The notes: generated by a model from the letters alone, not told the origin. Counted from the first letter of the stretch, positions 18,650 through 25,870 are shown. The stretch is DNA of 64,000 bases from Paraburkholderia phenazinium (GCF_900100735.1 NZ_FNCJ01000005.1:248001-312000); one strand, 5' to 3'. Translations and numbers: made by a program.

Positions 18650-18800
18650 CGACATGAAAACGCCCGCCTTTATCGCCATCGCGATTAATCACCGAATGAT
18701 CACCGCTTGGGGTGCATCATCGGAGGCGTGTGTGCGTTAGAAGTTTGCAGTAACGCAAGTCACAAGGCCTCGCCGGAAACGGATGAGGCCTTTTTTCTTT
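18650..18800 (+). ncRNA. candidate small RNA with intrinsic terminator
   Basis: Between the hydrolase gene and the DUF2917 gene lies a 279-base gap with two tandem hairpins: TGCGTTA/TAACGCA (18733-18739 and 18751-18757) and AAGGCCTC/GAGGCCTT (18764-18771 and 18785-18792) followed by a run of T. A hairpin plus a U-rich terminator 200 bases beyond the previous stop and just before the next gene is how intergenic sRNAs often look. No promoter was identified, and the 5' end given is a guess. It may equally be the long 3' untranslated region of the hydrolase mRNA. Confidence 0.3.
18764..18799 (+). terminator. strong intrinsic terminator
   Basis: Stem AAGGCCTC/GAGGCCTT with a 13-base loop and a tail TTTTTTCTTTT on the plus strand. 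It ends a transcript coming from the hydrolase gene or from a small RNA gene in the gap. Confidence 0.85.
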
Positions 18801-18842
18801 TGGTGGCCTATCCGTCTGTCGGCTCAATCGACGGAGATGACC

Positions 18843-19229
18843 ATGCACGACGCTAGCAGCAAGTTCGACTGTTTTCCTGTACCGGATGATCCATGTGCGG
18901 GCGGGTTTCGCTCGCCCAAAATGGTGATTCACCTAAGCCTCGAGCCGCGCCAGACCGTATCCTGGCGAGCGGCTGCGCGATCGGAGATCCGCGCGCGAGG
19001 CTCGCGTGTCTGGATGACGCGGGCATGTTCCCCGTATGACTATTGGCTGCAAGCGGGCGATGTGATTCGCGTGACGCGAGGCGAGCGCATCTGGTTATCC
19101 GCTGACGACGATGGGCCGGCTGAAGTCACTTTGACGAGCGAATACGTAGAGCGACGACGACCGTTCGGCCTCCCGCCTGTGCGATGGCTGGAGCGCGCCT
19201 TCAGGTTTTTGGCGCCGGTAGCTCGTTAA
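18843..19229 (+). CDS. DUF2917 family protein
   Basis: A 128-residue protein beginning at ATG 18843, with GGAG 10 bases upstream. The region VIHLSLEPRQTVSWRAA and RVWMTRACSPYDYWLQAGDVIRVTRGERIWLSADDDGPAEV is the beta-strand pattern of DUF2917, a small cupin-like family common in Burkholderiales with no known function. The frame extends upstream through the terminator, which is not plausible as coding. Confidence 0.75.
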   Translation: MHDASSKFDCFPVPDDPCAGGFRSPKMVIHLSLEPRQTVSWRAAARSEIRARGSRVWMTRACSPYDYWLQAGDVIRVTRGERIWLSADDDGPAEVTLTSEYVERRRPFGLPPVRWLERAFRFLAPVAR

Positions 19230-19287
19230 GGAAGTCTTGGACGCTGGTTCGTGGGATTCATCACAATTCACTGCATAGGAGTGCGAA

Positions 19288-19572
19288 ATGGATGGTGACA
19301 TGCAGAGACGTTTAGTAAGCGGCGGCGCTTCCCGGAGGGGAGGGCTCATTTCGGAGGCGGGGTGGCAATGGATGGTCGGTATCACGAACATGCTGTTGAT
19401 ACTCGCCTTGTTCGCATTGGCAGTCGTCAAGGCGCCATCGAGTGCGAAGTCGAATAATATGCGTTGCCTTCAACAGGTCGCGAACGAGGAGCATGCGAGC
19501 CTCGAAGCGTTCTTTCAGAATCCTGCGCAGCAGGATGCCCTTGTTCAAGCTATGAGGATCTGTTCCCGGTGA
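19288..19572 (+). CDS. small single-helix membrane protein, unknown
   Basis: A 94-residue protein with a basic N-terminus (QRRLVSGGASRRGG) and one hydrophobic segment (MVGITNMLLILALFALAVV, about residues 29-47), then a polar helical tail with two cysteines. TAGGAG precedes the ATG at a good distance. Its stop overlaps the GTG of the next hydrolase gene by four bases, so the two are translationally coupled. No family recognised. Confidence 0.65.
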   Translation: MDGDMQRRLVSGGASRRGGLISEAGWQWMVGITNMLLILALFALAVVKAPSSAKSNNMRCLQQVANEEHASLEAFFQNPAQQDALVQAMRICSR

Positions 19573-20192
19573 GTCTTTCTACACAAACCAAGCTTTTGTT
19601 CTTGCCCGGTGCCTCCGGCAATGCGGCGTTCTGGCATCCGGTGGCCGACCGGCTGGAGCATTCGGGGGACCGGGTGCATTACGGTTGGCCCGGTTTTGGG
19701 CCGACTCCTGCCGATCCTACGGTGAATGGTATGGATGACCTCGTGGCGCGGGTCGTAGCGGATATCGACGGGCCCACTGCCTTGATCGCACAGTCGATGG
19801 GCGGCGTGGTTGCGATTCGGGCCGCGCTTGAGAAGCCCTCGCTGGTGACTCACCTTGTTTTGAGCGTGACTTCCGGTGGGCTGGATGTAGCTGGAATGGG
19901 CGGTGTGGATTGGCGGGAGGCGTTACACGCAGGCGCGCCCGCGTTGCCGCGCTGGTTTGCGGACTATCACGAAGATCTGACCGGGCAGTTGCCGAAGATC
20001 GAGGTTCCGGTTTTGCTGTTGTGGGGTGACGCCGATCCGATTAGTCCGGTTGCGGTTGCAGAGCGGCTGGCTCAGTTGCTGCCTCGGGCGGAGTTGCATG
20101 TCATTCCGGGTGGCGACCACAACCTTGCTAACACCTGCGCGACGCAGGTTGCGCCTTTGATCGACCTGCACTTGCGAAAGTCTGGGGAGTAA
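19569..20192 (+). CDS. alpha/beta hydrolase
   Basis: A 207-residue compact hydrolase. LLFLPGASGNAAFWHPVADRL forms the first strand and oxyanion loop, AQSMGGVVAIR the nucleophile elbow (Ser near 80), LLLWGDADPISP carries the acid, and PGGDHNLANT the catalytic histidine. The start is GTG 19569, which overlaps the stop of the preceding small membrane-protein gene (GTGA). The substrate is not predictable. It is the last chromosomal gene before the integrated element. Confidence 0.82.
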   Translation: MSLSTQTKLLFLPGASGNAAFWHPVADRLEHSGDRVHYGWPGFGPTPADPTVNGMDDLVARVVADIDGPTALIAQSMGGVVAIRAALEKPSLVTHLVLSVTSGGLDVAGMGGVDWREALHAGAPALPRWFADYHEDLTGQLPKIEVPVLLLWGDADPISPVAVAERLAQLLPRAELHVIPGGDHNLANTCATQVAPLIDLHLRKSGE

Positions 20193-20235
20193 TCAAGGTG
20201 ATCTGAAACCCCCGTCTCCGCGGGGGCCAAAACGA

Positions 20236-20268
20236 AAGGCCCGCTCTCGGTTAAGAGTAGCGGGCCTT
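20236..20268 (-). terminator. orphaned original terminator of the tRNA gene
   Basis: Arms AAGGCCCGCTCTC (20236-20248) and GAGTAGCGGGCCTT (20255-20268) pair with one bulge. Read on the minus strand, the stem runs into TTTCGTTTT. It sits just outside the left copy of the 18-bp att repeat. Before integration it would have followed the tRNA 3' end directly, so I infer it is the tRNA's native terminator, now 14 kb away. Confidence 0.7.
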
Positions 20269-20278
20269 GCGAGTGATG

Positions 20279-20296
20279 CTGGTGGCGAATCAGGGA
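20279..20296. repeat. attL, left copy of the 18-bp att repeat
   Basis: CTGGTGGCGAATCAGGGA, identical to 34419-34436. It equals the last 17 bases of the tRNA, CCA end included, plus one flanking base. The match breaks on both sides (G versus A before it, C versus T after it). Confidence 0.9.
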
Positions 20297-20358
20297 CGTA
20301 CCCGCCAAATCGCTCTGAACCCCTGTACACAAGGGCCTGCCAGGTCGGAGGGCTGACA

Positions 20359-20383
20359 GGTGTCACGGTTTTTCCGTGACACC
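20359..20383. repeat. inverted repeat, candidate integrase arm-type sites (left)
   Basis: Perfect 10-base arms GGTGTCACGG and CCGTGACACC around TTTTT, 63 bases inside attL. The same CCGTGACACC occurs near the right end at 34358-34367. Sharing of a motif by both ends close to the att core suggests integrase or excisionase binding. It could also act as a weak terminator. Confidence 0.55.
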
Positions 20384-20445
20384 GAGCGTATCATCCTTCA
20401 TATTGATATGCGGCTTTTTGAGTCGCCATAAAAAGCGATGGACTA

Positions 20446-20461
20446 CTGTTCTTTTGTACAG
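20446..20461 (+). promoter_or_regulatory. LexA (SOS) box upstream of the three-gene operon
   Basis: CTGTTCTTTTGTACAG is a perfect CTGT-N8-ACAG site, the LexA consensus used by beta- and gamma-proteobacteria. It closely resembles the recA box of the same window (39040-39055), including the flanking ACTA. It lies 136 bases upstream of the first gene of the operon, with no other gene between. Confidence 0.75.
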
Positions 20462-20596
20462 GTATCAATGGTGCTGTCGTTATCAAGGCCTGTGCTGAAA
20501 GGCAGTCCTGCCGTTAACACGAGTGGTATATCGATTTCGCCCAGACTGTCGCTAGGGTAAACTAGACGACAAAAACGCGAAGACTAGAAGGTAAAA

Positions 20597-21259
20597 ATGA
20601 TCGAATTCGTGAACGAAGCGCAGGCGCTGGACTACGTTACGCACCTTCCTGCTCAAGCTAAGTCATTGTTTCGTTTTGGATTTTCGTTGCTGAGTGAGAT
20701 GAGCGAGCAGCAGCAGCGAATCGTGGTTGAGGGTGCTCGCCAAGCTATCGCGACGTCCCTGCCTGACTCTAATGAAGTCGCCGCTCGGCTGGGAAAGGAT
20801 GCGAACGTCGCCGAGCCCGCAATCGCTGCGGCAGCGATAACGACGACAATTTTTGCTCGCACCTCCGTGGAACTCGCCCCGGAGCAATTTCGTCAGATTT
20901 TTATTAAGGCAGGCGTCATAGACGAGGCGTTATCAGACGCTCTTGAGAATTTCTTTGAGATAGCATGCGCTGAGCGGCAGGCGCTTCGCAGCCAGGTCGA
21001 GCGCACGGATGACGCTCGGGCGGTCCTCCCCAACCTTGCAAGCTTCACTTTGGGAATCGATGTTCGCGTCTCGTTCGAGGGCAACGAAGTTCGTTCAATG
21101 GTACCCGTTGTCGTAGCAAACATAGACACGGATGCGGAAGGACAGGTACTTTGGTGCCAAATGACCAAGGAACAGCTAACACGTTTGCGTGCAGATTTTG
21201 ATGCTGCACTGCAAAAGTTGGAGGCTACTCAGAAAAAACTGGGTCTCGGGGAGGGTTGA
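20597..21259 (+). CDS. unknown protein with COMM-domain-like C-terminus
   Basis: A 220-residue soluble protein. Residues 1 to about 140 look all-helical (FRFGFSLLSEMSEQQQRIVVEGARQ; APEQFRQIFIKAGVIDEALSDALENFFEIA). Residues about 150-215 alternate strands and a final helix: FTLGIDVRVSFEGNEVRSMV, then PVVVANIDTD, then MTKEQLTRLRADFDAALQKLE. Both the helical N-terminus and the strand pattern ending in F/M-x-K-E-Q-L resemble COMMD proteins, which are mainly eukaryotic. This is a pattern impression, not a database result. It is the first gene of a tightly overlapping operon behind a LexA box. AGAAGG precedes the ATG. Confidence 0.6.
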   Translation: MIEFVNEAQALDYVTHLPAQAKSLFRFGFSLLSEMSEQQQRIVVEGARQAIATSLPDSNEVAARLGKDANVAEPAIAAAAITTTIFARTSVELAPEQFRQIFIKAGVIDEALSDALENFFEIACAERQALRSQVERTDDARAVLPNLASFTLGIDVRVSFEGNEVRSMVPVVVANIDTDAEGQVLWCQMTKEQLTRLRADFDAALQKLEATQKKLGLGEG

Positions 21260-21633
21260 CGGTGATTGCTGGTATGACGGCTGCTGGTGCAGCAGTGTCC
21301 AGCGACGGACCGTTGGGTCTGCATTTGGACAATATTACGGGACCGCAGCCGACGTGGTCGGTTCTCGTGGTAATAGCTTTTGGAGTTACTATCCTATGGT
21401 GCCGTCTTGGCGCGAAGGATATGAGAACACACGGCTTTTCGACGGCGTTTGACCGATTCGACGTCAAGCCGGGTAGAGTGCGGATGTCGCTTGAGTTGCT
21501 CGCATTTGTTGTCTGCGGAACATTCATTGCGCTGCTTTTCGCGCAGCCTGCAACATGGCCGCAAGCTTTTGGGGCTGGACTTGGATGGACGACGCTGCTG
21601 GCCCAACACTCAAGTAAGGAGAAAGAATCGTGA
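21256..21633 (+). CDS. unknown membrane protein (operon gene 2)
   Basis: About 125 residues, start uncertain: TTG 21256 overlaps the preceding stop, GTG 21262 and ATG 21274 are alternatives. Two hydrophobic segments are visible, PTWSVLVVIAFGVTILWC and LELLAFVVCGTFIALLFA, separated by a polar stretch (AKDMRTHGFSTAFDRFDVKPGR). No family recognised. Overlaps with both neighbours (four bases or fewer) show that the three genes are translated together. Confidence 0.6.
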   Translation: MTVIAGMTAAGAAVSSDGPLGLHLDNITGPQPTWSVLVVIAFGVTILWCRLGAKDMRTHGFSTAFDRFDVKPGRVRMSLELLAFVVCGTFIALLFAQPATWPQAFGAGLGWTTLLAQHSSKEKES

Positions 21634-22289
21634 GAGTGCTAATGTCTGACAAGACATATGTTCGGGTGACGAACGTCTGTTTGTTCGGCGTCGCGCTTAT
21701 GGTGCTGATAGCGCAACACCTCCCCCCGGCGAACTGGGTCGCTCCGACCTTTATCGGTCTGTCGGGAGCGGCTTGCGTGCTTTGCGTCGCTTTGTACGTT
21801 GCCCGTGGACGAGAAAGTGACCGCCAAGGTCAGCAAAAGGCGGCGACTCCGCTACAGCCCGCCGGGCAACGGGCGTTTGGAGGAGCAGGTACCCATGCGA
21901 GCGGGAGTGCCGATCGCGAACAACCAGAGGACGTCCATGCCGTTACCTTCTCAAAGCCAGTCGCGGTAGCAGGCAAGGCGAATGCCGTTGATATGGCAGG
22001 GGCACGGCTGGTTGACGTGCGAGCAGAGTGGTCCGGCGTCGCGCCGGCGACTGCTGATATGTCGCTTGAAGAAATCATTAAAATGCTAGCGCCGGTGTCG
22101 GCGCAAAAGCAGACGGTTTTTCGGCGACGTTTATATTCGGCTCGAGGCATTGAGGTGCTTTTCGATCCGACAGGACTACTGGCTGCTGATCGCTATGCTT
22201 TTCCAAAGAAGCGAACCAAGCCGCTGGAAAAATCGAAACTGCAACCATTTAATTCAGAGCAGGACGAAGCTGACGCCTGCTTGGCATAG
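21630..22289 (+). CDS. unknown membrane protein (operon gene 3)
   Basis: About 219 residues from GTG 21630, which overlaps the previous stop (GTGA) and has AAGGAG upstream; ATG 21642 is the alternative. Two hydrophobic helices form the N-terminus (VCLFGVALMVLIAQHL and FIGLSGAACVLCVALYV). The rest is cytoplasmic or periplasmic: a low-complexity linker (residues 70-115) and a C-terminal segment SLEEIIKMLAPVSAQKQTVFRRRLYSARGIEVLFDP. No family recognised. A strong bidirectional terminator follows at 22308. Confidence 0.6.
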   Translation: MRVLMSDKTYVRVTNVCLFGVALMVLIAQHLPPANWVAPTFIGLSGAACVLCVALYVARGRESDRQGQQKAATPLQPAGQRAFGGAGTHASGSADREQPEDVHAVTFSKPVAVAGKANAVDMAGARLVDVRAEWSGVAPATADMSLEEIIKMLAPVSAQKQTVFRRRLYSARGIEVLFDPTGLLAADRYAFPKKRTKPLEKSKLQPFNSEQDEADACLA

Positions 22290-22307
22290 TTGCATTCCAG
22301 CGAAGTG

Positions 22308-22333
22308 AAAAAAGCCCCTTAGCGGGCTTTTTT
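22308..22333. terminator. bidirectional intrinsic terminator
   Basis: AAAAAAGCCC (22308-22317), a 6-base loop, GGGCTTTTTT (22324-22333). It ends the three-gene operon on the plus strand and can also work on the minus strand. Confidence 0.85.
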
Positions 22334-22414
22334 CATTTGGCGAATTCCGTAGGCTCCTCGACAGAAGAATGGGGCTTTTTTCCTTTGGGCTTGCCGAGGT
22401 GCCAAATGAGCCGA

Positions 22415-22666
22415 GTGAGGCAATCTGAGGCGAGTTGTCCGTCGCACACCGCGTCTCACTTCAAACTCCTACGAAGCGTGGTTGCGCCGTCAGGTGAGAC
22501 AAGTGAGGCAAGTCAGATCATATATTCAGTCAATAGAAAAAGAGACTACGTTGCCATAGCGCGAGCACATGCATGCGTTCACTTGGCTCGCCTGACTCGT
22601 CTCGCTAAAACCGTTGCTTAGCTTGCCTGAGAGTGAGACGAGCCTAGTTCTCTTAGCTCGTCTCAG
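22415..22666. repeat. iteron-like cluster, candidate replication origin
   Basis: About ten copies of a 9-10 base motif close to GTGAG(A/G)C(A/G)AG occur in both orientations within 250 noncoding bases. Forward copies are at 22415, 22425, 22494, 22503 and 22633. Reverse copies are at 22453, 22588, 22596, 22622 and 22657. An AT-rich stretch (about 22514-22545) lies between the groups. Repeated short motifs plus an AT-rich segment near a D5/P4-type helicase gene (24016) are expected of an origin recognised by that protein. The motif spacing is irregular, so a regulatory role for the adjacent minus-strand gene is the alternative. Confidence 0.55.
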
Positions 22667-22686
22667 GCTGACTCACGCGTCCCACT

Positions 22687-23628
22687 TCAACCGAGATCGA
22701 CTTGCTGTGTCCAACGCTCCTCAAATGGTTTGACGGCTCCGCGAGGCGGTGCCACCGCCCTGTCAATTTCCTGAGCTTGTTCTCTGACCAGATTCAGCAG
22801 GTAGGTTTGGATATCGCCGGTTAACTCGCTGGCAACCACGCCTTGGCATAGGCCAACAATCAGCCATTCGAGTTCGAGAATGGGACCCTCACGACGGTGA
22901 ATGGCCGTCCACCACGCCGCAATGCTACCGATCACACAATCTTCTACTGGGCGCATGGGTAACAGGCCTGCACTCTCTTCGTCGGGCATGTCGCCGAACT
23001 GAGTTGTTTGCACATAGCTTCGCCATACCGGGTGAGCCAATGGCCGTCCTGCATACGACGCCGCAACTTCGACAAAATTTCCGCGCCACTCTGGTGCCAA
23101 CAGTGCGTCAAAGAGCTGTTGCACTTTCTCGTCAAAGCTGAAACCGAATCTGCCCCTCGGCGGCGGAAACATCTCTAGCAAGTGGGTTTCGCACGTATCT
23201 CTATCTCCCGCCAGAACAAGCCATAGCGACTCGCCGCTTGGCCCGAATTCGTAGACGTCACGAGTGCCGGGCAGAACAGCGTCAAGAGCGTCCAGTGTCA
23301 GATCGTTAGGCGACTGCCCACCAGATTCATACCGCTGGCGAGAAACATTCGTCAGTGCGTCCACGTGACGGTCGTCTAGAGGGCCGCTGTACTCCTTTAA
23401 CCACGCCTGCAATAGATTGCTCGGCGAGGGAAGCTCCGACACTTGGGTATCCAGCAGTTTCGCCACTATCGAGTCATTGGTCCCGTCCGGTAGCCCTGCC
23501 TCAACTAACACGTTTGCAAACCACGTACGAACACGGAGCGCTTCAAGCTCGCGCGGCTTGAGCGTGGGAATGCTTCGTTTCCGCGCGCTGTAGGTCGTCG
23601 CCTCGTCGGCGTTAGTTTGATTGCTCAT
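22687..23628 (-). CDS. unknown protein
   Basis: A 313-residue, mostly acidic soluble protein. It has an N-terminal helical region (LKPRELEALRVRTWFANVLVEAGLP), a central segment with DTCETHLLEMFPPPRGRFGFSFDEKVQQLFDALL, and a C-terminal part with IAAWWTAIHRREGPILELEWLIVGLCQGVVA. No membrane segments, signal or known motif is recognised. The start is ATG 23628, with GTG 23634 as an alternative; the ribosome-binding site is weak. It runs towards and ends only 21 bases from the iteron-like cluster, and is convergent with nothing. Confidence 0.6.
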   Translation of the reverse strand: MSNQTNADEATTYSARKRSIPTLKPRELEALRVRTWFANVLVEAGLPDGTNDSIVAKLLDTQVSELPSPSNLLQAWLKEYSGPLDDRHVDALTNVSRQRYESGGQSPNDLTLDALDAVLPGTRDVYEFGPSGESLWLVLAGDRDTCETHLLEMFPPPRGRFGFSFDEKVQQLFDALLAPEWRGNFVEVAASYAGRPLAHPVWRSYVQTTQFGDMPDEESAGLLPMRPVEDCVIGSIAAWWTAIHRREGPILELEWLIVGLCQGVVASELTGDIQTYLLNLVREQAQEIDRAVAPPRGAVKPFEERWTQQVDLG

Positions 23629-23742
23629 TTTCACCCACGAAAAAAGTCGAATGTCAAGGCGAGCTCGCTATTGGCCTCGAAACGAGATTTTATGTCCGAA
23701 AAGCTAAATTGGCACCATGTTTTGAACGAGGAGAAAAGCGCA

Positions 23743-23985
23743 ATGGACTACGGATATATCGTCATTTACCAAATTGGCGAAGGAAATAAAGAATCGGAAA
23801 TCGAGGTTGGTGGAAAGACGGAACAGGAAGCACGCGAATATGCACGAGATTTTTTTGCCGAACATTTCTTTGGCAGCCATGCCCGGTGGCCTCAGGAGGG
23901 CGAGCTTGAAGAGTATCGAATCAATGATATCTGGCCGAACTTGTCAGGTTTCGGGTTGCATTATTGGCTTGAATTGAATCGCTAA
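23743..23985 (+). CDS. small acidic protein, unknown
   Basis: An 80-residue protein. The start is set at ATG 23743 because GAGGAG precedes it at a good distance; the open frame reaches back to 23617 without comparable signals. It begins MDYGYIVIYQIGEGNKESEIEV and is rich in Glu and aromatic residues. The pattern (short strands, then a helix EQEAREYARDFFAEHF) fits a small alpha/beta fold. It lies 30 bases upstream of the helicase gene and is probably co-transcribed with it. Confidence 0.6.
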   Translation: MDYGYIVIYQIGEGNKESEIEVGGKTEQEAREYARDFFAEHFFGSHARWPQEGELEEYRINDIWPNLSGFGLHYWLELNR

Positions 23986-24015
23986 TTTAATCGAATTTAT
24001 CGAATGGGAGGTGTT

Positions 24016-25494
24016 ATGGGAAAGCTGAGTGAATTGGATTTGAGCATGGACCCGTTTGCTGACGGCCCTATCGGATCTTCGGCTGAAAATTTGCACAGCG
24101 CGAAGGTTACGCGCGTTATTGCGAAGCTCTCGGAGGTCGCTATTAAAACGGGAAAGCGTGAATCCTGCGAGCTGAAATATGCGCAGTCGATTGCGGACGA
24201 TCCAGACTGGGCAGTGGCTCAACGTGACGAAAACGTTTCGTTTTATCGTTGGCAGGGCAACTACTGGAAGCCGCAGACCAAGCACGAAGCACAGAAGCAC
24301 GCCTTCACGTGGCTGGAAACGAACGAGCCGGGTCTCGTGTCGGCGAAGCTCGCTACCCAGTGCAGTCAGTCCGCGCAGTTCAAGGCTGCGGTACTGCCGG
24401 GGCAACCCGCAGCCGATATTGTGCCTTTGCAAGATTGCTGGATTGTCGTGAACGCCGACGGCTCGTTGTCTGTGCGGACGCCTGACCGCTCGGTTGGCGT
24501 GACCTATCAGATTCTCGCCAGCCTGAATGCGGCCGGAGCGACCTATGTGCCCGCCCCGGTGCCGGGCGGCACGTTTTTCCATTCGTTTCTGCTTACTTCG
24601 CTGCCGAACCTTGAGGTGCGGAATCTCGTGCAGGAATACTGCGGCTACACCCTGCTCAACGATACCCGCTTTCAGGTAGCTCAGGTGTGGCAGGGCCAAG
24701 GCAGCAATGGCAAGTCGGTGTTGTTGAAGATCATGCAGAAGCTTCATCAGAAATCAGCGGCAATCCGTCTGGACAACATGGAAAAGTTCGGCTTGCAGTC
24801 GTTGGTAGACGCCTCGCTGGCCGTGGCGGCGGAAACGCCGAAACGCGGGATCAATGAGCAGGTGTTGAAGGCTTGTATCACTTCGGACCCGGTGGTCATT
24901 GAGGCCAAGCAGAGGAACGAATTCACGTATCACTCGACGGCTAAGTGGATTATCGCTTGCAACCGCTTTCCGCATATCAACGACGAGACGGACGGCGTTT
25001 GGCGGCGGCTTCAGATCATTGATTGGAATGTGCAGTTCGATAAGCGCAATCGGATTGAGCGCCTTGACGAGCTGATTATCGAGCGAGAGCTGCACCATGT
25101 CGTGAATTGGTGTCTGGAGGGGCTGCAGCGACTTTTGCGCCGTGGCTCGTTCGACGAACCGCAGTCCGTCCTCGCAAATACCATGCGTGAGAAGGAGTCG
25201 AGCAACACCGTACTTGCCTTTAGTGAAGATTACAGCGTGGGCTACAGCGAAGGTGGGAAGACGCTTGCGAAGGACGCGATCTACGAAAAATACCTGTCTT
25301 ACTGCGAAGAGTGCGGACACACCCCGTGCGGGAACGTCGAGTTCTGGTCCCGTATGCGTGCCGGGTTCCCACACCTGAAGGAGACGAAGAAACGCGAGGG
25401 CGGTCGGCAAAAAAGGCACGTCAACCTCGCATTTTTCCAGCCGGAGCCTGAGGACATGACCACGCAGGAAGAGATTAACGAAGCATTCAAGTAA
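24016..25494 (+). CDS. D5/P4-type replicative helicase (phage/plasmid primase family C-terminal)
   Basis: A 492-residue protein. The C-terminal half is a superfamily-3 helicase: Walker A GQGSNGKS at residues 227-234, preceded by the D5_N-like region, then TPKRGINEQVLKACITSDPVV, sensor-like WIIACNRFPHIND and DGVWRRLQIIDW. Proteins of this type (P4 alpha, D5) start replication of phages, plasmids and satellites, often at iteron-containing origins. No primase domain (TOPRIM-like or AEP-type motif) is visible in the N-terminal 200 residues, so it may be helicase only. The ATG at 24016 is chosen over 24004 because GGGAGGTG fits it. Confidence 0.85.
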   Translation: MGKLSELDLSMDPFADGPIGSSAENLHSAKVTRVIAKLSEVAIKTGKRESCELKYAQSIADDPDWAVAQRDENVSFYRWQGNYWKPQTKHEAQKHAFTWLETNEPGLVSAKLATQCSQSAQFKAAVLPGQPAADIVPLQDCWIVVNADGSLSVRTPDRSVGVTYQILASLNAAGATYVPAPVPGGTFFHSFLLTSLPNLEVRNLVQEYCGYTLLNDTRFQVAQVWQGQGSNGKSVLLKIMQKLHQKSAAIRLDNMEKFGLQSLVDASLAVAAETPKRGINEQVLKACITSDPVVIEAKQRNEFTYHSTAKWIIACNRFPHINDETDGVWRRLQIIDWNVQFDKRNRIERLDELIIERELHHVVNWCLEGLQRLLRRGSFDEPQSVLANTMREKESSNTVLAFSEDYSVGYSEGGKTLAKDAIYEKYLSYCEECGHTPCGNVEFWSRMRAGFPHLKETKKREGGRQKRHVNLAFFQPEPEDMTTQEEINEAFK

Positions 25495-25520
25495 CCAACC
25501 GATTTTATAGGAGAGCAAAC

Positions 25521-25814
25521 ATGGAAATGGAAGAAAAAATTTGCAAGGCAATTCATGAGAAGAAGCTGTTGGGCTTCTACTATCAGGGACACTACCGAAT
25601 CGTTGAGCCTCATATTTACGGCATCAGTGTCGACGACCGCCAACTCCTCGGCTATCAGGTGGCCGGGAAGAGCGCGAACGACAAGATTCTGAGCTGGCGC
25701 CGTTTCAAGCTCAGTGAAATCCACTATCTGAAGGTGAGAAGCAGGAAATTCGCTGGTGCGCGACAATCGGGGGAACCGAAGGCATGGGAGCGCTATATTG
25801 CTATTGTCGAGTGA
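25521..25814 (+). CDS. stand-alone WYL-like small protein
   Basis: A 97-residue protein. Its core resembles a WYL domain without the usual winged helix: KLLGFYYQGHYRIVEPHIYGI, QLLGYQVAGKS, and WRRFKLSEIHYLKV. WYL domains bind nucleic acids or nucleotide ligands and often regulate defence genes. Stand-alone copies exist but their jobs are unknown. AGGAG precedes the ATG. It follows the helicase gene by 26 bases and is probably in the same operon, ending at the long palindrome at 25839. Confidence 0.6.
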   Translation: MEMEEKICKAIHEKKLLGFYYQGHYRIVEPHIYGISVDDRQLLGYQVAGKSANDKILSWRRFKLSEIHYLKVRSRKFAGARQSGEPKAWERYIAIVE

Positions 25815-25838
25815 GTCGGCATCAAACAGGCCGGAGAT

Positions 25839-25870
25839 CTCGATCTCAAGGTCTAGACCTTGAGATCGAG
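25839..25870. repeat. perfect 32-base palindrome
   Basis: Half-site CTCGATCTCAAGGTCT followed by its exact reverse complement, no loop. A short direct repeat CGGAGAT flanks it (25832-25838 and 25872-25878). It could fold as a very stable hairpin in RNA (end of the helicase operon, though without a T-tract) or act as a DNA binding site. Confidence 0.85.

Noticed and set aside
20359..20383. Simple terminator at the left end of the element
   Set aside because: The T-run is the loop rather than a tail, and the same motif recurs near the right end, which fits protein-binding sites better.
22415..22666. CRISPR-like array in the repeat-rich stretch
   Set aside because: Repeats are only 9-10 bases, occur in both orientations and have irregular spacing, unlike CRISPR repeats and spacers.
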